Source of the DNA: Candidatus Roizmanbacteria bacterium CG_4_9_14_0_2_um_filter_39_13
GTDB taxonomy: Bacteria; Patescibacteriota; Microgenomatia; UBA1406; GWC2-37-13
DNA length: 9,395 nucleotides
Reading direction: 5' to 3'
Assembly (NCBI GenBank): GCA_002788865.1
Contig: PFSC01000154.1
Span: 1-9,395, forward strand
Shown here: piece after piece, positions 1 to 4,826 of the stretch
Numbering within the stretch: the stretch's first letter is position 1
Layout: every line of letters starts with the position of its first letter
Program-made: the position numbers and the translations under genes
The notes under the pieces: model-generated
Told to the model about the DNA's origin: nothing
Databases searched by the model: none
Seen by the model: only the letters and a program-made list of their open reading frames with translations

Positions 1-10
1 CAATCTTTCC

Positions 11-625
11 CTAAAAGGTATCCCTGCGGCAAGACCGCAGGGAATTGCAAGTTAAATGATAGGTGTTCTCGTTGTCTTTTTCATTATATAACACCTCAAC
101 GTTTGATGAATAAATATCAGTTTGCAGAAAATCACTTTTATTCTTTGTATTAGATACCACTTTCCCATACATGAATTCAAAGGATTTAAGAGCAGTTGCT
201 ATGCTTTTGGGTAAAAAAGGATCATACGCAAACTCACTGATTCCCCCTAAATTTCTTAGACTGTCCATAGAAAATATTATTTTCATGTTCATATATGCCT
301 TGATTTCTTTATGTTGTCTATAAAACTCTTTTCTTAATGGGAAGAATTGAATTAAAATATTGTTGCTCTTGAATATGATTCTAATTTTACCTAACTCAGA
401 TAATAATCTTTCTGTAGTTTCGAGATTTTTCTCAAGAAGCTTGTTTTCAATTCCGAACCTATTAAATAAAAGTAGTGCTATTACCAAAGTTACTAACGAC
501 GAAAGAGAAGAAATAATTGAAGATGAAAGAGATATTTGAGTTAAAGTTTGTTGATTTACTATAAATGGAACTACAGCAAGTAAAACTATTATCAATAGAA
601 TAAAAGTAAGTAAGATTTTTTTCAA
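11..625 (-). CDS. Hypothetical two-TM membrane protein with coiled-coil-like segment
   Basis: This 204-aa protein belongs to no family I recognise. It has a Lys-rich start followed by a hydrophobic segment at about residues 4-23 and a second at about 36-57, so it is probably anchored as a hairpin in the membrane. A charged Leu/Glu-rich stretch at about 59-80 could form a short coiled coil, and the rest looks soluble. The start codon is TTG; the next Met lies near residue 112, after both membrane segments, so TTG is the only start that keeps the N-terminus. It begins 2 nt after the 3' end of tRNA-Ser with no room for a ribosome binding site, so it is probably transcribed together with the tRNA. 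The last codons (Ser195-Asp202) are encoded by a perfect GC-rich hairpin, which suggests the original C-terminus was altered. The reading frame is convincing; the function is unknown. Confidence 0.7.
   Translation of the reverse strand: MKKILLTFILLIIVLLAVVPFIVNQQTLTQISLSSSIISSLSSLVTLVIALLLFNRFGIENKLLEKNLETTERLLSELGKIRIIFKSNNILIQFFPLRKEFYRQHKEIKAYMNMKIIFSMDSLRNLGGISEFAYDPFLPKSIATALKSFEFMYGKVVSNTKNKSDFLQTDIYSSNVEVLYNEKDNENTYHLTCNSLRSCRRDTF
21..43 (-). terminator. Perfect 9-bp GC-rich hairpin at the end of the two-TM gene
   Basis: The arms TCCCTGCGG (21-29) and CCGCAGGGA (35-43) are exact reverse complements separated by the 5-nt loop CAAGA. The hairpin lies inside the last codons of the minus-strand gene. 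On that strand it is followed by ATACCTTTT, which has only a weak T run. It may be an intrinsic terminator or a dispersed REP-like inverted repeat. The structure is seen directly; its role is inferred. Confidence 0.5.
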
Positions 626-627
626 TG

Positions 628-714
628 CGGAGGAGGCGGGATTCGAACCCGCGATAACCTTACGGCTATATCCGCTTTCCAGGCGAACGCACTAGGCCAC
701 TATGCGACTCCTCC
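628..714 (-). tRNA. tRNA-Ser(GGA)
   Basis: This 87-nt gene folds as a class II tRNA. The acceptor arms GGAGGAG and CTCCTCC pair perfectly and the discriminator is G, as usual for serine. The D stem is GCA/TGC around an 11-nt loop. The anticodon arm is TTCGC-CTGGAAA-GCGGA, giving anticodon GGA, which reads UCC and UCU. A long variable arm (ATAGCC/GGTTAT with one G-T pair) identifies the Ser class. The T arm is GCGGG-TTCGAAT-CCCGC. CCA is not encoded (the discriminator is followed by CAT), so it must be added after transcription. The next gene starts 2 nt past the mature 3' end. Confidence 0.95.
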
Positions 715-736
715 TCGGATGAAACAGAACGTGCTA

Positions 737-745
737 ATTGTATCA
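737..745 (-). promoter_or_regulatory. Extended -10 element of the tRNA-Ser promoter
   Basis: On the minus strand this reads TGATACAAT, an extended -10 (TGn plus TACAAT). It lies 22 nt upstream of the tRNA 5' end, which predicts a leader of about 15 nt. I see no good -35 at 16-18 bp, as is tolerated with an extended -10. It would also drive the downstream membrane protein. Confidence 0.5.
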
Positions 746-813
746 AATAGACCTTCAAATAACACCGTTTTCTTTACCGGAACTTCTCACATCAAATGAT
801 GCATTTTGTTCCA

Positions 814-842
814 TTGACAAGTAAACAATCGTTTCATATACT
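814..842 (+). promoter_or_regulatory. Sigma70-type promoter of lexA
   Basis: A perfect -35 TTGACA (814-819) and a -10 TATACT (837-842) are separated by exactly 17 bp. Transcription should start near 849, leaving a leader of about 29 nt before the lexA ATG at 878. This is the best promoter match in the window. Its spacer holds the inverted repeat at 823-834. Confidence 0.75.
823..834. promoter_or_regulatory. Candidate LexA operator in the promoter spacer
   Basis: The sequence AAAC-AATC-GTTT is a perfect 4-bp-arm inverted repeat with a 4-nt centre, placed between the -35 and -10 of the lexA promoter. Its layout resembles the Gram-positive LexA box (GAAC-N4-GTTC type), and the position would block RNA polymerase, as in autoregulated lexA genes. 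The arms are short and the box of this lineage is unknown to me, so this is an inference from symmetry and position. Confidence 0.4.
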
Positions 843-877
843 ATGGTAATTCATTAATAATATTTCAATATATACCT

Positions 878-1453
878 ATGGAACAGGATATTCTTACTCC
901 ACTCAAAAAATTCTTCCGAAAGAACAGACGTTTACCATCATACTCTGAGATGTTGAAAATTTTTGGCGTTCCATCAAAACGTACCATTTACCAATATATT
1001 CAAGAACTGGTCGATGAGGGATTCATTCAAAAACTTAAAGGAAAACTTGCACCAACCAAACGGTTTTTTGGTATTCCACTTTTGGGAAATATCCAAGCTG
1101 GATATCCAATCCTTGCACAACAAGACAAGAGTTACCTCACACTTGATGAGTATTTTATAGAAAAACCTGACAATTCTTTCTTATTACGAGTAACTGGCGA
1201 TAGTATGATAAACGCCGGTATTTTTGAAGGAGATCTTGTTGTGATAGAACAAAAAGGAAGTTGGGGAGCGGAAGATGTCGTCCTTGCTGAGATAGATAAT
1301 CAATGGACTCTAAAGATTTTGAAAAAGGTAAATGGCAAAGCTCATCTTGAAGCAGCAAATCCAGCATACCCTGCATTTTATCCGAAGCAAGAACTTAAAA
1401 TTCATGGGGTTGTGAAGGCGGTACTCAGAAAGATGGGGAAGCAGATTAATTAA
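878..1453 (+). CDS. lexA: LexA repressor (SOS regulator, S24 self-cleaving protease)
   Basis: This 191-aa protein has the full LexA layout and near-usual length. Residues about 4-52 form the winged HTH DNA-binding domain (LP-S-S-EM...SKRTIYQYIQEL-EGFI). The self-cleavage site is Ala74-Gly75 in GNIQAGYP. The S24 protease domain follows with nucleophile Ser109 in TGDSM and the general-base Lys146 in TLKILKK, matching Ser119 and Lys156 of E. coli LexA. In the family, RecA filaments on damaged DNA stimulate cleavage, which derepresses repair genes. The ATG at 878 has no Shine-Dalgarno sequence but places the HTH normally. A consensus promoter with an inverted repeat in its spacer lies upstream, suggesting autoregulation. 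An NYN-domain gene follows 12 nt later and is probably in the same operon. Confidence 0.93.
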   Translation: MEQDILTPLKKFFRKNRRLPSYSEMLKIFGVPSKRTIYQYIQELVDEGFIQKLKGKLAPTKRFFGIPLLGNIQAGYPILAQQDKSYLTLDEYFIEKPDNSFLLRVTGDSMINAGIFEGDLVVIEQKGSWGAEDVVLAEIDNQWTLKILKKVNGKAHLEAANPAYPAFYPKQELKIHGVVKAVLRKMGKQIN

Positions 1454-1465
1454 ACCTCTATAGTA

Positions 1466-1990
1466 ATGAAAAGGAAAAATCCCATCATTTATGCGTTTAT
1501 AGATAGTCAAAATTTGAATTTGGGCGTCAGAAGTATGGGGTGGAAACTAGATTTCAAAAAGTTTCGACTTTATTTGAGGAATAAGTATCGCGTTCAGGAG
1601 GCATTTCTTTTTATCGGGCACGTATCTGGCAATGAGATGCTCTATGCAGATTTACAAAAGCATGGCTACATCCTTATTTTTAAACCGACACTTGAGTTTC
1701 ATACGGGTGGGAAAACGAAAATCAAAGGGAATGTCGACGCCGAACTTGTTCTTCACACAATGATAGAGAAGGATCATTTCGATGAGGCTATCATCGTTTC
1801 AGGAGATGGAGATTTTCATTGTCTGATTGAGTATTTGGTAGATCAGAAAAGACTTCGTCGTGTACTTGTTCCCAATAAAAAATACTCAAGTCTTCTTCGA
1901 AAATTCAACCAATATATTGTAGAAATATCTGAGCTAAAAGAATCGCTGATAAAAAAGAAGACCAAGATCAGCGGTCGGTCGAAACCTTAG
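1466..1990 (+). CDS. NYN domain (LabA/DUF88-type, PIN-like) putative ribonuclease
   Basis: This 174-aa protein matches the NYN/LabA-DUF88 family of PIN-fold nucleases. The acidic metal-binding residues are in the expected order: Asp13 and Asn16 in FIDSQNLN, Asp91 in KGNVDAEL, and Asp114 with Asp116 in the hallmark SGDGDF. The KGxVD...SGDGDF spacing is typical of the bacterial group. The family is generally thought to act on RNA through a metal-dependent mechanism, but no substrate can be read from the sequence. The C-terminus (about 155-174) is a Lys/Arg-rich tail that could contact nucleic acid. It starts 12 nt after the lexA stop with no separate promoter or clear ribosome binding site, so it is probably co-transcribed with lexA and may be part of the DNA-damage response (inferred from position). 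Confidence 0.85.
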   Translation: MKRKNPIIYAFIDSQNLNLGVRSMGWKLDFKKFRLYLRNKYRVQEAFLFIGHVSGNEMLYADLQKHGYILIFKPTLEFHTGGKTKIKGNVDAELVLHTMIEKDHFDEAIIVSGDGDFHCLIEYLVDQKRLRRVLVPNKKYSSLLRKFNQYIVEISELKESLIKKKTKISGRSKP

Positions 1991-2055
1991 GCTACTTAAC
2001 TTGGTCATCGTGATCAGGTAATTATACCGTATATGTTTTGTGGCGTCAAACCTTC

Positions 2056-2083
2056 TTGACATCTCTCATATGTAAAGTAAACT
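2056..2083 (+). promoter_or_regulatory. Promoter of the XRE-DUF2178 operon
   Basis: A perfect -35 TTGACA lies at 2056-2061. The best -10 at suitable spacing is TAAACT (2078-2083, 16 bp), which is imperfect. A second reading pairs TTTACA (2083-2088) with TACTCT (2106-2111), but this would start transcription inside the gene. The palindrome at 2068-2091 covers the -10 region in the first reading. Confidence 0.45.
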
Positions 2084-2091
2084 TTACATAT
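2068..2091. promoter_or_regulatory. 24-bp palindromic operator candidate for the XRE regulator
   Basis: The arms ATATGTAAAG (2068-2077) and CTTTACATAT (2082-2091) are perfect 10-bp reverse complements around the centre TAAA. The palindrome lies over the promoter and ends 21 nt before the start of an XRE-family repressor. Dimeric XRE proteins bind such symmetric sites, so it is probably the autoregulatory operator. The symmetry is seen directly; the binding partner is inferred. Confidence 0.6.
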
Positions 2092-2112
2092 TAAATTCTT
2101 CGTGCTACTCTT

Positions 2113-2322
2113 ATGAAAGGACAAGTTTTAAGTCGAGTATTAGAACAAAGAACCAAAAGCAATATAACTCAACAAGATTTGGCAGACGCTATAGGCGTAA
2201 CCAGACAGACCATATTTGCCATAGAGAAGGGGAGATATACCCCTTCGGTGGCACTTGCGCTGAAACTAGCTCGTTATTTTCAAGTAACAGTAGAAGAATT
2301 ATTTACCATACTTATTGATTAA
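2113..2322 (+). CDS. Small XRE-family HTH transcriptional regulator
   Basis: This 69-aa protein is a stand-alone Cro/C1-type HTH domain with nothing added, the usual size for this subgroup. The helix-turn-helix is at about residues 18-41 (ITQQDLADAIGVTRQTIFAIEKGRY), followed by YTPSVALALKLARYF and the closing VEELF. The pattern TQ-DLA-IGV-RQTI-IEKG-Y-PS is characteristic of small regulators often found beside a membrane protein gene. A DUF2178 membrane protein starts 8 nt after the stop, consistent with one operon. A 24-bp palindrome over the promoter suggests it represses its own transcription. There is no Shine-Dalgarno sequence before the ATG. The family call is firm; the signal sensed is unknown. 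Confidence 0.9.
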   Translation: MKGQVLSRVLEQRTKSNITQQDLADAIGVTRQTIFAIEKGRYTPSVALALKLARYFQVTVEELFTILID

Positions 2323-2330
2323 CCAATACT

Positions 2331-2690
2331 ATGAAATACCTATCAGACATAACCCTGCCCCTGATTTTGATTATTGCCCTTATCTTACTTGCAAATCCCT
2401 ACATGTTTTGGATGCCAACTCCACTTCACATGGTGATTCTTATTATATTCATTATAGCATTTGTGCTTTTTGGAACCTTTTTATGGAAAGAAAAAGCTAC
2501 AGATGAACGAGAGCATCTTCATAAATTTATCGTGGGAAGATATGCATTTTTAACCATTACCACGATGCTTGTGGTGGGAATCATAGTTCAAACACTAAGT
2601 CATACTCTCGATATGTGGTTGGTGTTTGCATTGGTAATAGGAATGCTTGCTAAGGTGATAGGAAGTATATATACAAGAACGCAATTATAA
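2331..2690 (+). CDS. DUF2178-like four-TM membrane protein
   Basis: This 119-aa integral membrane protein has four hydrophobic segments at about 8-25, 32-52, 70-88 and 93-112. Between the second and third is a conserved-looking cytoplasmic loop with ATDEREHLH (DERE at 58-61), the hallmark of DUF2178 proteins, which are commonly encoded next to a small XRE regulator. The gene follows the regulator with an 8-nt gap and lacks its own ribosome binding site, so translation may be coupled. The biochemical function of the family is not established. It may be a membrane partner or a target of the regulator, but nothing in the sequence decides between these. Confidence 0.75.
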   Translation: MKYLSDITLPLILIIALILLANPYMFWMPTPLHMVILIIFIIAFVLFGTFLWKEKATDEREHLHKFIVGRYAFLTITTMLVVGIIVQTLSHTLDMWLVFALVIGMLAKVIGSIYTRTQL

Positions 2691-2708
2691 ATTACATTCT
2701 AGAGAGGT

Positions 2709-2714
2709 AGGTGA
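2709..2714 (+). promoter_or_regulatory. Shine-Dalgarno sequence of the Met/Glu-rich peptide gene
   Basis: AGGTGA lies 7 nt before the ATG at 2722, with an additional GAGG at 2704-2707. It is the only clear Shine-Dalgarno sequence ahead of any gene here, so it supports both the reality of this short gene and the choice of the ATG at 2722 over the one at 2728. Confidence 0.6.
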
Positions 2715-2721
2715 ACTATAT

Positions 2722-2940
2722 ATGAATATGAAACTAATATTCGTAGTCGTTGGCGTACTGATCATTGGATTTCTTGGCTGGACAATGATGAAAAAAGATG
2801 CCACACCCGCCATGAACGATGAAGTAGTACAAGAAGAGAGTGTTATGATGGAAGATGAAAGCGTCAAAGAAGAAGATGTTATGATGGAAGAAGAGAAAGA
2901 AATGATGGAAACATCACCTACTGAAGCGATGGAATATTAA
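2722..2940 (+). CDS. Met/Glu-rich single-TM small protein
   Basis: This 72-aa protein has one N-terminal hydrophobic segment (about residues 4-21, IFVVVGVLIIGFLGW), then MMKK and a strongly acidic tail with Met pairs at 42-43, 54-55 and 61-62 and single Met at 31 and 70. The tail has no Cys or His. The segment could be a membrane anchor or an uncleaved signal peptide, placing the tail outside the cell. The tail contains a 12-residue internal duplication, visible as a 15-bp direct repeat in the DNA. A good Shine-Dalgarno sequence supports expression. It lies just upstream of dipZ. Met-rich extracytoplasmic segments can bind copper(I) in other proteins, so a metal or redox role is possible but inferred. 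From memory, similar Met-rich linkers precede thioredoxin-like domains in some CPR proteins. I cannot name a family. Confidence 0.7.
   Translation: MNMKLIFVVVGVLIIGFLGWTMMKKDATPAMNDEVVQEESVMMEDESVKEEDVMMEEEKEMMETSPTEAMEY
2841..2891 (+). repeat. 15-bp direct repeat, 36-bp period, in the Met-rich gene
   Basis: The 15-mer TGTTATGATGGAAGA occurs at 2841-2855 and again at 2877-2891, exactly 36 bp (12 codons) apart and in frame. A shorter copy, ATGATGGAA, occurs at 2902-2910. This encodes the recurring VMME and MME units and indicates in-frame tandem duplication. Confidence 0.85.
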
Positions 2941-2949
2941 GAAACAATT

Positions 2950-2978
2950 GTGCTGTCCCGCCAAAGGCGGGACAGCAC
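2950..2978. terminator. Perfect 13-bp-stem hairpin between the Met-rich gene and dipZ
   Basis: The arms GTGCTGTCCCGCC (2950-2962) and GGCGGGACAGCAC (2966-2978) are exact reverse complements with a 3-nt loop AAA. It starts 9 nt after the stop of the upstream gene. No T run follows directly on either strand, so it is not a textbook intrinsic terminator. It could stabilise the 3' end, attenuate reading into dipZ, or be a dispersed inverted repeat. Confidence 0.6.
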
Positions 2979-2999
2979 CTAATATAAATTTAACTGCTT

Positions 3000-4778
3000 A
3001 TGACAACACTGTTATTATTTGCGTTTTTATCGGGTCTCGTGACTATTGCCGCCCCTTGTATATGGCCCATTCTCCCTATTGTTCTATCTTCGTCTGCAAC
3101 CGGTGGACATCGCCGACCACTGGGGGTAACTTTGGGAGTTGTCATAAGTTTTTCAATTCTTACTCTTTCCATTGCTTATGTGGTGCGAATCATCCCGTTT
3201 GACACCGAGTGGCTTCGCTATATATCAGTTGGCATCATTGCCGTGCTTGGTTTGACTTTAATTATTCCCGCATTCGGCGCCTATTTAGAAGGAGCAGTAT
3301 CAAAATTAAGCAGTAAATTTTCTCCTTCGTCAGGATCAGGAAATTCTGGATTTCGCGGTGGGCTTCTCACAGGATTATCGCTTGGTGTGGTGTGGACCCC
3401 ATGCGCCGGACCAATACTTGCCACTATCGCTACTCTTGCTGCAACGCGTGCGGTATCGTTTGACCTTATTCTCGTCATGATTGTATATATGCTTGGTGTC
3501 GCAATTCCTCTCTTTGTGTTCTCACTTTTTGGACAACGCTTGTTCAATTCATCGAGAAAATTGTCTCGACATACTGGCACTATTCAAAAAGTATTTGGTG
3601 TTATCATGATTGTTACCGCCATACTTATTGCCACAGGGTACGATAGGAATCTGCAAACAAATCTTCTGAATGCATTCCCTTCCTACTCTAGCTTTCTTAC
3701 AAAACTAGAAACGAATGACGGCGTTACAAAACAACTCGACACTCTAAGAAATAATCCTCAAAAAGAGACTTCGATAGAAGTCGCGCCGACCATGGCATTT
3801 CCTCAGGCGAAAGATACGAATCTTCCATATATAGGGCAAGCGCCAGATTTTACAGGTATAGAACATTGGTTGAATTCTGAGGCTTTGACTATGGATTATT
3901 TGAAGGGAAAAGTTGTGCTCATTGATTTCTGGACATACACGTGTATAAATTGTATTCGAACACTTCCTTATGTCACTGGCTGGTATGAAAAATATAAAGA
4001 TGAAGGATTTGTAGTCATCGGAGTACATACGCCCGAATTTGAATTTGAAAAGAAAACGGAAAATGTAGCTGGGGCTTTAGAGAAGTACAAAATCAATTAC
4101 CCGGTGGCGCAAGACAATAACTTTGGCACGTGGCGCGCCTATGACAATCATTACTGGCCAGCAAAATATTTGGTAGATGCAGAGGGCATAATTCGTTATA
4201 CACATTTTGGAGAAGGGGACTACGATGTTACTGAAAAAAATATTCAGAAACTTTTGAAAGAGGCTGGATTGAATAAAGAGCAAGATGGGGCGACTGATTT
4301 GGACGCGCTCCTGGATATTCCTGAAACCAGATCCGCAGGAGGTCAGACTCCAGAGACATACCTCGGTCTTTCTCGCATTGCTGGACTTGCATCGCCTGAG
4401 CAAGCGACAAATGGTAACAACAGTTTTACTCTACCAAAATCATTACCAGTCAATAATTTTGCTTTTGTCGGTAACTGGGATCTTTCATCTGAATCTGCCA
4501 AAGTGGGGGAGTCGGGTGCAGGGTTGCTGTTTAATTTCTTTGCAAAAGATGTGTACTTGGTGATTACGCCAGTTTCTTCGGAAGATCAAATTGCCGTTTT
4601 TGTAAATGATCAAGTGGTTACTGAGAACGCAGGGAAGGACGTGCAGAATGAGTACGTGACCATAGATAAGCCACGACTCTATCACCTCGTAAGCTTTGAT
4701 AAGAAGCAGGAAGCAATCTTACAGCTCAACTTCCAGACTCCAGGAACAGAAATATTTGCATTTACGTTTGGAGGGTAA
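3000..4778 (+). CDS. dipZ: DipZ-type thiol redox protein: CcdA membrane domain, thioredoxin domain and C-terminal beta domain
   Basis: This 592-aa protein shows the full three-part DipZ layout. Residues 1-212 form a CcdA/DsbD-like membrane domain with about six membrane segments and the two reactive Cys in APCIWPILP (Cys20) and WTPCAGPIL (Cys135). A linker leads to a TlpA-like thioredoxin domain (about 278-421) with active site Cys315-Ile-Asn-Cys318 inside WTYTCINCIR and the cis-Pro at 387 in YWPAKY. The C-terminal part (about 485-592) is a beta-rich module typical of DipZ (NFAFVGNWD...AFTFGG). In the family, the membrane domain passes electrons from cytoplasmic thioredoxin to the outer thioredoxin domain, which reduces extracytoplasmic disulfides. 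The ATG at 3000 has no Shine-Dalgarno sequence; TATAAA at 2983-2988 could be a -10, but no -35 is visible. The actual client protein is unknown. Confidence 0.93.
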   Translation: MTTLLLFAFLSGLVTIAAPCIWPILPIVLSSSATGGHRRPLGVTLGVVISFSILTLSIAYVVRIIPFDTEWLRYISVGIIAVLGLTLIIPAFGAYLEGAVSKLSSKFSPSSGSGNSGFRGGLLTGLSLGVVWTPCAGPILATIATLAATRAVSFDLILVMIVYMLGVAIPLFVFSLFGQRLFNSSRKLSRHTGTIQKVFGVIMIVTAILIATGYDRNLQTNLLNAFPSYSSFLTKLETNDGVTKQLDTLRNNPQKETSIEVAPTMAFPQAKDTNLPYIGQAPDFTGIEHWLNSEALTMDYLKGKVVLIDFWTYTCINCIRTLPYVTGWYEKYKDEGFVVIGVHTPEFEFEKKTENVAGALEKYKINYPVAQDNNFGTWRAYDNHYWPAKYLVDAEGIIRYTHFGEGDYDVTEKNIQKLLKEAGLNKEQDGATDLDALLDIPETRSAGGQTPETYLGLSRIAGLASPEQATNGNNSFTLPKSLPVNNFAFVGNWDLSSESAKVGESGAGLLFNFFAKDVYLVITPVSSEDQIAVFVNDQVVTENAGKDVQNEYVTIDKPRLYHLVSFDKKQEAILQLNFQTPGTEIFAFTFGG

Positions 4779-4814
4779 GAGATAAATATTTGTATTTTCC
4801 ATGAGGATCACTTG

Positions 4815-4820
4815 TATACT
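4815..4820 (+). promoter_or_regulatory. Possible -10 element (TATACT) next to the DUF2079 start
   Basis: TATACT ends 6 nt before the ATG at 4827, which would put the transcript start on the A of the ATG (leaderless). No good -35 is seen (TTGTAT at 4790-4795 would need a 19-bp spacer). Upstream there is no Shine-Dalgarno sequence. Support is weak when taken alone. Confidence 0.35.
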
Positions 4821-4826
4821 TACCAT

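Noticed and set aside
628..714. tRNA-Ser as an integration site (att) for a mobile element
   Set aside because: No integrase, no repeated copy of the tRNA 3' end and no mobile-element genes are visible in the window.
790..801. CATCA-AA-TGATG palindrome upstream of the lexA promoter
   Set aside because: Arms of 5 bp in an AT-rich gap are easily found by chance, and it lies outside the promoter core.
1960..2006. Inverted repeat GACCAAG...CTTGGTC around the end of the NYN gene
   Set aside because: The arms are 7 bp with a 33-nt loop and no T run follows, so it is too weak to call a terminator.
2948..3202. 84-codon plus-strand frame overlapping the hairpin and the start of dipZ
   Set aside because: It is out of frame with the well-supported dipZ coding sequence, begins inside the hairpin and has no recognisable protein features.
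4812..4826. Upstream TTG start for the DUF2079 gene
   Set aside because: It adds only five residues before a normal Lys-rich ATG start at 4827, and this stretch overlaps a -10-like TATACT.
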